Shown here: one piece after another, positions 1 through 8,399 of the stretch
Layout: each line of letters opens with the position of its first letter
Numbering within the stretch: position 1 is the first letter of the stretch
The notes under the pieces: model-generated
What the model saw: only the letters and a program-made list of their open reading frames with translations
What the model was told of the DNA's origin: nothing
The model's database searches: none
DNA from: Microthrixaceae bacterium
Lineage (GTDB): Bacteria > Actinomycetota > Acidimicrobiia > Acidimicrobiales > Microtrichaceae
Assembly (NCBI GenBank): GCA_023957975.1
Contig: JAMLGM010000012.1
Span: forward strand, 1 to 58,485
Length of the DNA: 58,485 nucleotides
Direction of reading: 5' to 3'
Position numbers and translations under genes: made by a program

Positions 1-322
1 TACTTGAGCCGCAAGGACTCGAGACAGCAGGCGAAGACTGTAGGCCTCCGTATGAATCGTGTCAACTTCACCGCCAGGAGGGTTCTCCTGCTCCCTGTTG
101 CAGTGACCGGTGCCGGTGGCGTCGATCCTGCTGGGCTTCGGGGAAGGCGACTGGTGTCTGACTCGCTGAGCCGGGCACCCGATTGCGTTGATCACTCTAG
201 CCACGATCAGGGAACGATCGCCAACTCGACCGACAGAATTTCCCGAACCTTTTCAGGTTTGGGCCCTCGGATGGCCGTGGATGCCACCGTTTTGGGCGCG
301 AAGCCCGCAAGAATGGGCGGCG
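1..322. other. Leader region without a recognised gene
   Basis: No convincing gene is seen. A frame open from the left edge to 342 has no recognisable protein character. A stem-loop at 242-263 (9-bp arms, one G:U-type mismatch, TTTC loop) lies in the probable leader of the penicillin-binding protein; it could be a terminator of an upstream gene or a leader structure. A smaller inverted repeat (CAGGAG/CTCCTG) is at about 80-95. Confidence 0.4.
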
Positions 323-2788
323 ATGTTCCCCCACCTTCGTAGTGTACCGGCGCGTATCGGGTGCCAGTCGCACCGAGCGTCGCGGCATTCGTTGCCTTCC
401 GTCGTCGCTGCGTGCCTTGCACTGTGCCTGTTGGCCTCGGCATGCGGGTTCAACCCTCGACCGCTCCCCACGATCAATCCGCCGGCAAATGGCGTGCGGA
501 CCAAGATCTACGCCGCCGACGGCACCCTCATCGTCGAGGTCGCCCAGGAGGAGCGCCGCGAGACGCTTGCGCTCGACGAGATACCCCAGATCGCCCAGAA
601 CGCCGTGATCGCGATCGAGGACGAACGTTTCTGGGAGCACAACGGCATCGACCCCCGAGGCCTGTTTCGAGCCCTGACCCGCACCAGCGGCGCCGGCGAG
701 GCCACCCAGGGCGGCTCGACGATCACCCAGCAGTACGTCAAGAACACGTTCCTGTCGCCCGAACAGACCCTGCGGCGCAAGGTCGAGGAGGCGAACCTCG
801 CATTGCAGCTCGAACGCACCCACACCAAGGAATTCATCCTCGAGCAGTACCTGAACACGAGTTTCTTCGGGAACCGCAGCTACGGGATTCAGGAAGCCTC
901 CAAGGGCTACTTCGGCAAGCCGGTCTCCGAGGTGACCGCCGCCGAGGCCGCCCTGCTCGCCGGACTGCTGCAGAGCCCGACGCGGTTCAACCCGTACATC
1001 AACCTCGACGGTGCCGTCACCCGCCGCAACACGGTGCTGGCAAAGATGCGCCAGCTCGGCTACATCACCGACGACGAGTACGAGTGGTCGATCAACTCGC
1101 CGGTCAACCTCGTCGATGCGAGCACCGCCGCGGCCGGGGGACGATACGAGGCCGCGCACTTCGTCGACGAAGTGAAGAAGTTCATCCTCAACGATCCCCG
1201 CTTCGGCGAGACCCCCGAGGAACGCAACGCACTGTTGACGACCGGCGGGTTGTCCATCCACACCACCCTCGACCTCAACCTGCAGCGACTCGCCGAAGCC
1301 GACGTGACCGCGGTGTACCCGAACCAGAACCGCGGTTTTCGCGACCGCCGCAAGGACCCCGACGTGGGGTTGGTGGCCATCGATCCCTCGACGGGGTACG
1401 TGCGGGCGATGGTTGGAGGCTACGACTACTTCGACACCAACGCCGAGGTTCACCCCTACGCCCAATACAACCTGGCGGTCGGCAAGGGACGCCAGGCCGG
1501 ATCGACGTTCAAACCGATCGTGACCGCCACGGCCTTCGCCAACGGCGTCCCCCAGAACGCCACCTTCTCGGCACCCGGCTCTGCGACGATCAGGGTGGCC
1601 GGCCATCCCCCGTGGAAGGTCCGGGGCCACGGCCTCGGCGGGGCGGCCTCGCTGACCGAGTGCATGGTGCACTCCGCCAATACGTGCTTCGCGAACCTGA
1701 TCGCCGACAGTCGCGTCGGGGTCGAACGCACCACGGCCATGGCCGCCTCGATGGGGATCGACACCACCTATGTGCCGGCGACCGAGAACACCCCGGCGCG
1801 CGGGTTCCGGCCCGTGCTGTCGATGGCACTCGGCGCCAACGACACGACCGTGCTCGACATGGCGGAGGCCTACACCGTGTTCGCAAACCGGGGGCTGCAC
1901 GTTCCCGCGACGATGGTGACCAAGGTGGTCGACTCCAACGGAACGGTGCTGTTTCAACATCAACGCACTCAGGACAAGGTGCTCGAGGCCGCCGATGCCG
2001 ACGAGATCACCCGCCAGTTACAGGCCGTCCTCGAACGGGGCACCGCCAAAGGCCGCGGCATCGACCGTCCGGCCGCAGGAAAGACCGGCACGACCCAGGA
2101 CGAGACCGACGCGTGGTTCGTCGGCTACACGCCGCAACTCGTCACCGCCGTGTGGACCGGGTATTCGCAGTCGACCACCCGCAAGGTCGGCTCCACCGGA
2201 GCGACCGCCGCAGCGCCGGTGTGGCAACGGTTCATGAAGGACGCTCTCGCCGAGGTACCCCCGACCGACTTCGACTTCACCATCCGCTCCTCCGCGACCA
2301 CCACGACCACGATCGCCCCGACGAACACGGAGATTTTCGAGTTCGAGGGCACCACCGAGACCGTCACCATGCCAGCGCTCAACGGGCTCAACATCGACCA
2401 GGCGACCTCCCGCGCCAGGTCGGCCGGGCTCACGCTGCGGCGGATCAACGTCGACACCCCACCGAACACCGGGCCCGGCATGGTGCTCAACCAGGCGCCC
2501 GCGTCGGGATCGCAGGTCTCCAAGGGTGCGACGATCACCGTCGAGGCCACCGCCGGGTCGCCGGCACCGACTCGACCGGTTCCCAACATCGTCGGGCTGC
2601 CACTGAACGACGCCGCCGCCCAGTTGCGGTCGGCCGGGTTCATCGTGAGCCACGAGGTGGTCGCCGCCCCCGCCGATGTGGTCATGGGCGATGGGCTGGC
2701 GCCGCTGCCGGGGATCGTGTGGTCGGTCACCCCGGCTGTCGGCACGGTCTCGATCGATGGCAAGCTGACCCTGCACGTGCAGCCCTGA
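323..2788 (+). CDS. Bifunctional penicillin-binding protein with two PASTA domains
   Basis: Class A PBP, about 821 residues, which polymerises and cross-links peptidoglycan outside the membrane. The N-terminus carries a short hydrophobic stretch ending LLASACG, a possible lipobox or signal anchor. The GT51 glycosyltransferase domain shows EDERFWEHNGID with the catalytic Glu, then GGSTITQQ. The transpeptidase domain shows the SxxK serine in GSTFKP, SxN as SAN, and KTG in AGKTGTT. A Thr-rich linker (SSATTTTTIAPTN) is followed by two C-terminal PASTA repeats (VTMPALNGLNIDQA and RPVPNIVGLPLNDAA), which in this family bind muropeptide or beta-lactam. Start: the ATG at 323 follows GGGCGG and precedes the signal; the frame is open further upstream, but that part looks non-coding. 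It resembles actinobacterial PonA1/PonA2-type proteins. The function is well supported; the exact start is not. Confidence 0.93.
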   Translation: MFPHLRSVPARIGCQSHRASRHSLPSVVAACLALCLLASACGFNPRPLPTINPPANGVRTKIYAADGTLIVEVAQEERRETLALDEIPQIAQNAVIAIEDERFWEHNGIDPRGLFRALTRTSGAGEATQGGSTITQQYVKNTFLSPEQTLRRKVEEANLALQLERTHTKEFILEQYLNTSFFGNRSYGIQEASKGYFGKPVSEVTAAEAALLAGLLQSPTRFNPYINLDGAVTRRNTVLAKMRQLGYITDDEYEWSINSPVNLVDASTAAAGGRYEAAHFVDEVKKFILNDPRFGETPEERNALLTTGGLSIHTTLDLNLQRLAEADVTAVYPNQNRGFRDRRKDPDVGLVAIDPSTGYVRAMVGGYDYFDTNAEVHPYAQYNLAVGKGRQAGSTFKPIVTATAFANGVPQNATFSAPGSATIRVAGHPPWKVRGHGLGGAASLTECMVHSANTCFANLIADSRVGVERTTAMAASMGIDTTYVPATENTPARGFRPVLSMALGANDTTVLDMAEAYTVFANRGLHVPATMVTKVVDSNGTVLFQHQRTQDKVLEAADADEITRQLQAVLERGTAKGRGIDRPAAGKTGTTQDETDAWFVGYTPQLVTAVWTGYSQSTTRKVGSTGATAAAPVWQRFMKDALAEVPPTDFDFTIRSSATTTTTIAPTNTEIFEFEGTTETVTMPALNGLNIDQATSRARSAGLTLRRINVDTPPNTGPGMVLNQAPASGSQVSKGATITVEATAGSPAPTRPVPNIVGLPLNDAAAQLRSAGFIVSHEVVAAPADVVMGDGLAPLPGIVWSVTPAVGTVSIDGKLTLHVQP

Positions 2789-2840
2789 TGGCCCCGCCGC
2801 GGCCTGCAACCGCCAACTCCCCCCTTCGGAGGAACGTGAC

Positions 2841-3410
2841 ATGACCACCCCGACTCGACCGAACGCGGGGCCCTACGCCGACCACCAGAACCGGCCACCG
2901 ACCCGAACCCGGCGTCTGCTGAACCTGGTACTGATCCTCGTCGTCGTCGCCTCGACCTGCCTGTGGGCCGGAGCGGTGATCTGGGGGTGGGCGACGGACC
3001 CGAAGCCGGTGAACTGGCTCGAGAACCGCGAGTTCCCGGAGGCGGCCGAACCGATCTGCGCCGCAGCGGTCGCGGAAATCAAGACCTTCCCGAAAGCACA
3101 CGAATCCAAGACACCCACCGAGCGCGCTGCGGTGATTCGCCAGACGACGGGGGTGCTCGAGACGATGATCGCGGATCTCCGGGAGATCGTTCCCGACGAC
3201 GCCGACGCGAAGTGGATCAACATGTGGCTCGACGACTACGGCATCCACCTCGCCGACCGTCTCGACTACGCGGAGCGCCTCGACGGCCCCGACGGCGCCA
3301 AGGAGGAGTTTTTCGAAACCCCGAAGGCCGACAAGCAGATCTCAGTGTCGCTCAACGAGTTCGCGAAGCAGAACCAGATGGCCTCGTGTGTCACCCCGGG
3401 TGACGTGTAG
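2841..3410 (+). CDS. Small single-pass membrane protein of unknown function
   Basis: 189 residues, not recognised. A basic, Pro-rich N-terminus (about 1-25) is followed by one transmembrane helix (LVLILVVVASTCLWAGAVIW, about 30-50) and a soluble C-terminal part that is largely helical and acidic, with two Cys residues. The start ATG is preceded by a good Shine-Dalgarno sequence (GGAGG, 2828-2832). It lies 52 bp after the PBP gene in the same orientation and may be co-transcribed with it, so a role at the cell envelope is a guess from context. Its last 20 bp overlap the end of the convergent Nudix gene. Confidence 0.75.
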   Translation: MTTPTRPNAGPYADHQNRPPTRTRRLLNLVLILVVVASTCLWAGAVIWGWATDPKPVNWLENREFPEAAEPICAAAVAEIKTFPKAHESKTPTERAAVIRQTTGVLETMIADLREIVPDDADAKWINMWLDDYGIHLADRLDYAERLDGPDGAKEEFFETPKADKQISVSLNEFAKQNQMASCVTPGDV

Positions 3411-3996
3411 CGACCCGTTCGAACGCCGAGGCCGCCAGGCGTAACAGCCCCGGGTCGAGGCCGTAGTCACCGAGGTCGCTTCGGCGGACCCAACGCAGCT
3501 GCTCGCTCTCGTGGTTGCCGACCGGTTGCGCTCCCGGCGGGGCGACGACGACAAAGCGCACGTCGAGGTGCAGATGCGGGTCCTCGGTCGGTGGTGCGAC
3601 CCGGTGGATGTCGAGGTCGATCGGGTCGAGGTCGATCAGGAGTCCGTCGATGCCGGACTCCTCGGTGGCCTCGCGCCACGCGACGCGGGCGAGGTTCATG
3701 TCGCCGTCGGCGTGTCCGCCGGGTTGCAGCCACCGCTGCAACTTCGCGTGAAACAACAACAGCGCATGGCTGGCGTCTGAGTCGACGACGAACGCGGATC
3801 CGGTGAGGTGGCCGGGACGAGTCGTTCGCGTCGCTGCGTCGGGTCGGCCCTCGATGAGGTGCGCGATCAGCAGGCGGTCGCGTTCGAGCGCCTCGTCGCC
3901 GGCAGGAACCGCATCGACCAAGGCCGCAGCGACGGCGACATCAGGTGACGGAGTCAGCGTGGCCCCGTCGACGAGGGTGGTGTGATCGGTCCCCAT
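3391..3996 (-). CDS. Nudix hydrolase family protein
   Basis: 201 residues with a Nudix box at about residues 92-114: GGHADGD followed by REATEESGI. The usual signature is GX5EX7REUXEEXGU. The metal-binding REUXEE part is intact, but the first Glu of the box (after GX5) is Met here, so the catalytic loop is atypical. Family members hydrolyse nucleoside diphosphates linked to another group; the substrate cannot be told from sequence. The gene is convergent with the upstream membrane-protein gene and overlaps it by 20 bp. It lies directly after argH on the same strand, separated by a 39-bp gap of TGA-containing short repeats. Confidence 0.82.
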   Translation of the reverse strand: MGTDHTTLVDGATLTPSPDVAVAAALVDAVPAGDEALERDRLLIAHLIEGRPDAATRTTRPGHLTGSAFVVDSDASHALLLFHAKLQRWLQPGGHADGDMNLARVAWREATEESGIDGLLIDLDPIDLDIHRVAPPTEDPHLHLDVRFVVVAPPGAQPVGNHESEQLRWVRRSDLGDYGLDPGLLRLAASAFERVATRHPG

Positions 3997-4035
3997 CGTC
4001 TTCAGTAGGTACAGCGGGTCAGCCTGCTCAGCGGG

Positions 4036-5508
4036 TCAGCAGGTCAGCGCCGCGGCCGCCGCGGTGTCGGCTTCGAACCGAAGCGTCGCCGCGGCGAGCT
4101 GCTCGGCCACCGGCTTCGGGCCCGCGCCTCCGGCGGTCGTGCGCTGCGTCACCGATACGCCGGGGTCCAACAGGTGCACGGCGTCGGGTCCGAGGGTCGG
4201 TTCCGCGAGAACGAGCTCGCGCAGGTCCAGGCCGTCGTCGATCGCCCGCCGAACGATCGCCCCGACGACCGCATGGCTCTCGCGAAACGGCATGCCGCCG
4301 CGCACCAGGTACTCGGCGAGATCAGTCGCCGCCGCAAATGGGCTGTCGGCCGAGGCGCGCATGTTGTCGGTGCGGAAGGTGATGGTCGCGAGCATTCCGG
4401 CAAACGCGCCGAGCCCGCGACGGACCTGGTCGAAGCTGTCGAACAGCGGCTCCTTGTCCTCCTGCAGGTCGCGGTTGTAGGCGAGCGGCAACGCCTTGAG
4501 CGTCGCCAACAGCCCGGTGAGGTTCCCGATGACCCGGCCGGCTTTGCCGCGTGCGAGTTCGGCGATGTCGGGATTCTTCTTCTGCGGCAACATCGATGAA
4601 CCGGTCGAGTAGGCGTCGGAGAGCTTGACGAAGCCGAACTCCTCGGTCGACCAGATGACGATCTCCTCGCCGATGCGGCTCAGGTGGATGCCGATGAGTG
4701 CGAAGTCGAACAGGATCTCGGCGACGAAGTCGCGGTCGCTCACCGCGTCCAGGCTGTTCGCAAACACGCCGGAAAAGCCCAGGCGATCGGCGTTGGCGGC
4801 CGGGTCGAGCGGGAGGCTCGACCCGGCGAGTGCACCCGCGCCGAGCGGCGAGACATCGAGGCGCCGGTGGGCATCGACCAGCCGGTCGAGATCCCGGCTG
4901 AACGCCCAGAAGTGCGCCAGCAGGTGGTGGCGCAACAGCACGGGCTGGGCCTGTTGCAGGTGCGTGTAGCCGGGCAGGTAGGCGTCGCCCGCCTCGTCGG
5001 CCCTCGCCAACAGCACCCGCTCCACCTCGATCACCTTCGCGGCGACGGTGGCGACGGCGTCCTTGCAGAACAGTCGAAAGGCCGTCGCGACCTGGTCGTT
5101 GCGGCTCCGCCCGGTGTGCAGGCGGGCACCGGCGTCGCCGGCAAGTTCGGTGACGCGACGCTCGATGGCGGTGTGGATGTCCTCGTCGGTGGCGACGAAC
5201 TCGAACGTCGCGTTCGCCAGTTCGGCCTCGGTGACCGCCAGCGCCTCGACGACCGAAGCCGCCTCGGTGGCACTCAGCACACCTGCGGCCTCGAGTCCGG
5301 CCACGTGGGCAACGCAACCGCGAATGTCGTAGGGGGCGAGGCGCTGATCGAACGGCAACGACAGCGTGTACTCCCACAGTTCCTCGGCGGGACCCTCGGC
5401 GAATCGGCCATGCCATAACGGCGCTGCAGCGCTGTGCTGGTTCGGCTCGCCCGCTCGTTCGGCGAGGTCGTCGGTCGTCGGTTCGGCGTCGCGGTGCTGT
5501 TCAGACAT
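4036..5508 (-). CDS. argH: Argininosuccinate lyase
   Basis: Last step of arginine synthesis: argininosuccinate to arginine plus fumarate. 490 residues, slightly longer than the usual ~465 because of a hydrophilic N-terminal extension of about 30 residues before PLWHGRF. The fumarase/ASL superfamily signature GSSMLPQKKNP is present, as are TGRSRNDQ and GYTHLQQAQP. The ATG at 5508 is chosen because upstream in-frame sequence is antisense to RNase Z. It is the last gene of the ancestral argCJBDFRGH order but is cut off from argG by the opposite-strand rnz gene; only 72 bp separate the two divergent starts, and I see no ArgR box there. Just beyond the stop codon, short repeats carry further TGA triplets (4011-4038). 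Confidence 0.96.
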   Translation of the reverse strand: MSEQHRDAEPTTDDLAERAGEPNQHSAAAPLWHGRFAEGPAEELWEYTLSLPFDQRLAPYDIRGCVAHVAGLEAAGVLSATEAASVVEALAVTEAELANATFEFVATDEDIHTAIERRVTELAGDAGARLHTGRSRNDQVATAFRLFCKDAVATVAAKVIEVERVLLARADEAGDAYLPGYTHLQQAQPVLLRHHLLAHFWAFSRDLDRLVDAHRRLDVSPLGAGALAGSSLPLDPAANADRLGFSGVFANSLDAVSDRDFVAEILFDFALIGIHLSRIGEEIVIWSTEEFGFVKLSDAYSTGSSMLPQKKNPDIAELARGKAGRVIGNLTGLLATLKALPLAYNRDLQEDKEPLFDSFDQVRRGLGAFAGMLATITFRTDNMRASADSPFAAATDLAEYLVRGGMPFRESHAVVGAIVRRAIDDGLDLRELVLAEPTLGPDAVHLLDPGVSVTQRTTAGGAGPKPVAEQLAAATLRFEADTAAAAALTC

Positions 5509-5580
5509 CGTCGCCACGCTAGCGCCCTGTCTGCGAACGGCCGGCGAACGGCCGGCGGGTCGCCCGCGTAGGCTGGCCGG

Positions 5581-6507
5581 ATGCGGATCGTCCCCTTCGG
5601 CACTTCCTCGGGTCGCCCGACCGCGCGACGCAACGTGAGCGGGTTGGGCCTCGACCTCGGCCGACGGTGGGTGCTGGTCGATTGCGGGGACGGGACCCAA
5701 CAACAGATCATGCGCAGCCCGCTGAAGATCCACCGCATCGACGCGGTGCTGCTCACCCATCTTCACGGCGACCACGTGTTGGGGTTGCCCAGCTTGTTGG
5801 GCACGATGGGGATGGAGGGACGAACCGCTCCCCTGACCCTTGTCGCTCCGGTCGGCGTTCGCAGTTGGTTGGACGCCATGTTGAATCTGCCGATCCTCAA
5901 TCTCACCTTCGACGTCGAGGTGCTCGAGTTGGAATCGGCGGCCTCGCTCGGCACGATTTCCGGTCTCGAGGTCACGGCCCTGCCGCTTCGCCACCGGGTC
6001 CCCAGTTTCGGCTACCGCTTCGCCGAGCCGGAACGCCGCGGCCATGTCGACGCCGCTGCGGCCACCGCACTCGGGCTGTCCGGTCCCGACATCGGCCGAC
6101 TCCAGCGAGGTGAGCGCCTCGACGGGTTCGAAGGGCTCGACGCGGCCCAGATCATCGGCGAGGCGCGCCCCGGACGGGTCGTCACGATCCTGGGCGACAC
6201 GATGTATGCGAAGACCTCGGTCGAACTCGCACTCGACGCCGACCTGCTGGTGCACGAATGCACCTACGCCGCGTCGGATCACCCCTACTGCGGGCAGTGG
6301 ATGCACAGCTGCAGCCTCGACGTGGCCAGGGTTGCGACCGAGGCGAACGTCGGCCACGTGGTCATCAACCACTTCTCGTCGCGCTACCCCGACGAGTCGG
6401 TTCTGGCGGCCGAGGTTCGTGAACGGGTGCCCGACACCACGCGGGTCACCGCCGCGGTCGAGAACGACCCCATCGAAATACCGTTTCCCGATAACCAGTG
6501 GTCGTGA
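5581..6507 (+). CDS. rnz: Ribonuclease Z / RNase Z-type metallo-beta-lactamase
   Basis: 308 residues. Family role: endonucleolytic removal of 3' tRNA trailers in the cytoplasm. Zinc-ligand motifs are in order: HLHGDH (about residue 60), LGDT with the Asp, HECTY, and the late INHFSSRY His. The N-terminus GTSSGRPTARRNVSG matches the nucleotide-binding loop of the family. The gene sits on the plus strand between argG and argH, splitting them. Its stop codon lies inside a perfect 34-bp palindrome (6491-6524), so the last residues (DNQWS) are encoded by the left arm of that repeat and were probably acquired with it. Confidence 0.92.
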   Translation: MRIVPFGTSSGRPTARRNVSGLGLDLGRRWVLVDCGDGTQQQIMRSPLKIHRIDAVLLTHLHGDHVLGLPSLLGTMGMEGRTAPLTLVAPVGVRSWLDAMLNLPILNLTFDVEVLELESAASLGTISGLEVTALPLRHRVPSFGYRFAEPERRGHVDAAAATALGLSGPDIGRLQRGERLDGFEGLDAAQIIGEARPGRVVTILGDTMYAKTSVELALDADLLVHECTYAASDHPYCGQWMHSCSLDVARVATEANVGHVVINHFSSRYPDESVLAAEVRERVPDTTRVTAAVENDPIEIPFPDNQWS

Positions 6508-6532
6508 TCACGACCACTGGTTATTGGAGAAC
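6483..6532. repeat. Dispersed 50-bp palindrome, copy 1
   Basis: The core 6491-6524 is a perfect 34-bp palindrome (ATAACCAGTGGTCGTGA and its complement) with imperfect 8-bp extensions on both sides. The same element occurs at 34229-34278 as a perfect 50-bp palindrome. Both copies lie between convergent genes and just beyond the 3' end of an arg gene. It could act as a bidirectional terminator, or be a REP-like or mobile palindrome. Confidence 0.9.
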
Positions 6533-6542
6533 GGGCCGAAGG

Positions 6543-6582
6543 GGGCTGAATCGGGCTGAGTTGGGCCGAATCGGGCTCAGTC
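6543..6582. repeat. 10-bp tandem array at the argG stop codon
   Basis: Four 10-bp units of the type GGGCTGAATC, also readable as two 20-bp units. The last unit contains the argG stop (minus strand). Confidence 0.85.
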
Positions 6583-7773
6583 GGTCGTGCCGGCGCCCTG
6601 AATGCCGGCCCAGGTCTTGATGCCGAGACCCCACAGCTGCACGAATCCCTCCGAATCGGAGTGACGGAACCGGTCCGCCGCGTCGTAGGTGGCCAGCCCG
6701 TAGTCGTAGAGCGACTTGGGGGCGCGGCGCCCGACCACGTAGCAGTTGTTGGGTTCGAGCGCGAGGCGCACCTCTCCGGTCACGAAGCGCTGCGACTCCT
6801 CGATGAACGCGTCGAGGGCCTGCTTGAGCGGGCTGAACCACAGGCCGTCGTAGACCAACTCGGCGTAGCGGTGCTCCAGGCGCATCTTCTCGCGGCCGAG
6901 ATCGCGCTCGACGGTGATCGACTCGAGGTCGGCGTGGGCCAACATGATGGCGAGCGCGCCGGGGGCCTCATAGGTCTCGCGGGACTTGATGCCCACGCGA
7001 CGGTTCTCGACCATGTCGAGCCGACCCCAGCCATAGGAGCCGACGACGGAGTTCAGGTGCTCGACGATCTCGAACAGCGGCATCGCCGTGCCGTCGACCG
7101 ACACCGGAACGCCACGTTCGAACGCGATGGTGATCTCGCGGTTCTCGGTCGCGGTGAGCCGGGTCATCTCCCAGACGCCCTCCGGCGGCTTGGCCCACGG
7201 GTCTTCCATCTCGCCGCACTCGATCGCTCGACCCCACAGGTTGTCGTCGATGGAGTACATCTTTTCCTTGGTGGCCCGGATCGGGATGTTGTGCTCGGCC
7301 GCATACGCGATGGAGTCTTCGCGGGTGAATCCCCAGTTGCGCACGGGGGCGACGAGTTCGAGGTCGGGGGCCAACGCCATGGTCGACACCTCGAAACGCA
7401 CCTGGTCGTTGCCCTTTCCGGTGCATCCGTGGGCGACACCATCGGCTCCGAAACGCCGGGCGATCTCGACCTGGTGCTTGACGATGAGCGGTCGGCTGAG
7501 CGCGCTGACCAACGGGTACTTGCCTTCGTAGAGCGCGTTGGCCTTGATGATGGGAGCGAGGTAGTCGCGGGCGAATTCCTCGCGCAGGTCGAGTTCGATG
7601 TACTCGATCGCTCCGGCACCGAGGGCCTTTTCGCGATTGCCGTCGAGCGTGCCTTCCTGGCCGATGTTGGCCGACACGCAGATGACCTCGCAGCCGAGGT
7701 TCTCGATCATCCAACGCACTGCGACGGAGGTGTCGAGACCTCCGCTATAGGCGAGCACGACTTTCTTGGCCAT
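6577..7773 (-). CDS. argG: Argininosuccinate synthase
   Basis: 398 residues, the normal length. It condenses citrulline and aspartate using ATP. The N-terminal PP-loop is AYSGGLDTSV at residues 8-17, followed by the SANIGQEG segment, GCTGKGNDQVRFE, and the TYEAPGA region. The start ATG at 7773 follows a weak purine-rich stretch. It lies 65 bp downstream of argR on the same strand and so is probably expressed with argF and argR from the ArgR-box promoter before argF. The 3' side ends in a short tandem array and then the shared palindrome. Confidence 0.97.
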   Translation of the reverse strand: MAKKVVLAYSGGLDTSVAVRWMIENLGCEVICVSANIGQEGTLDGNREKALGAGAIEYIELDLREEFARDYLAPIIKANALYEGKYPLVSALSRPLIVKHQVEIARRFGADGVAHGCTGKGNDQVRFEVSTMALAPDLELVAPVRNWGFTREDSIAYAAEHNIPIRATKEKMYSIDDNLWGRAIECGEMEDPWAKPPEGVWEMTRLTATENREITIAFERGVPVSVDGTAMPLFEIVEHLNSVVGSYGWGRLDMVENRRVGIKSRETYEAPGALAIMLAHADLESITVERDLGREKMRLEHRYAELVYDGLWFSPLKQALDAFIEESQRFVTGEVRLALEPNNCYVVGRRAPKSLYDYGLATYDAADRFRHSDSEGFVQLWGLGIKTWAGIQGAGTTD

Positions 7774-7838
7774 GGGTGGTGTTCTCTTTCGATGTCGGGG
7801 GTGGATTTGGTCGGGCTGGTGTCCGGCGGGCTGGGGGC

Positions 7839-8318
7839 TCAGGCGAGTCCGGCGAGACGGGCGATCTCCGCCTCGACCTCCGGGCCGGACGACTCGGTGG
7901 CGATCACCAAGATGGTGTCGTCGCCGGCGACGGTGCCCAGGATGTCAGCGAGCGCCGAACGATCGAGCGCGGAGGCAACAACGTGCGCACAACCCGGCGG
8001 GGTTCGCAACACGACGAGGTCGCCGGATCGATCGAGTTCGGCCACCCAGTCGCCGAGCACACGTTTGAGGTGGTCGTCGGTGGTGACGCGCTCGTAGGGC
8101 AACTCGGGAATGGCGTATGCGGTGTCACCGCCGGGGAGCCGAACTTTCACCGCGGCGAGTTCCTCGAGGTCGCGGCTGACCGTAGCCTGGTTGACCTCGT
8201 AGCCGTCGGCCTCAAGGAGTTCGACGACCTGCGCCTGATTGGTGACGAGATTGTCCTCGAGCAGCTTGACGATGCGGTGTTGTCGGGCGGTCTTGGTGAG
8301 CTTGGTGAGTTTGGCCAT
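7839..8318 (-). CDS. argR: Arginine repressor
   Basis: 159 residues, typical for ArgR. The N-terminal winged helix (about 10-75) carries the family motif NQATVSRDLEEL. The C-terminal oligomerisation and arginine-binding domain (about 85-155) contains GTVAGDDTILV. Family members form hexamers that bind paired ARG boxes when arginine is bound. Candidate operators in this window lie before argF, argD and argC. The start ATG has no Shine-Dalgarno sequence; instead the 81 bp before it are largely a degenerate 12-bp tandem array (8319-8390), which replaces a normal ribosome-binding region. Confidence 0.96.
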   Translation of the reverse strand: MAKLTKLTKTARQHRIVKLLEDNLVTNQAQVVELLEADGYEVNQATVSRDLEELAAVKVRLPGGDTAYAIPELPYERVTTDDHLKRVLGDWVAELDRSGDLVVLRTPPGCAHVVASALDRSALADILGTVAGDDTILVIATESSGPEVEAEIARLAGLA

Positions 8319-8390
8319 CTGCGGATCTGCCTGTGGATCTGTCTGTGGGTCTGCCTGAAGTTCTGCCGGTGGGTCTACCTGGGGTTCGGT
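8319..8390. repeat. 12-bp tandem array between argF and argR
   Basis: About six diverged 12-bp units (CTGCGGATCTGC, CTGTGGATCTGT, CTGTGGGTCTGC and similar). It directly abuts the argR start codon. Confidence 0.85.
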
Positions 8391-8399
8391 CGCCGGCTA

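Noticed and set aside
4..342. 112-residue frame at the left edge
   Set aside because: No protein-like composition, no start signal, and it overlaps the penicillin-binding protein start; not called as a gene.
197..1963. 588-residue minus-strand frame opposite the penicillin-binding protein
   Set aside because: His/Arg/Gly-rich shadow typical of high-GC antisense frames; the plus strand carries clear catalytic motifs.
5509..6372. Open frame that would extend argH upstream to a 778-residue protein
   Set aside because: The extension is antisense to the well-supported RNase Z gene and has no domain character; argH starts at 5508.
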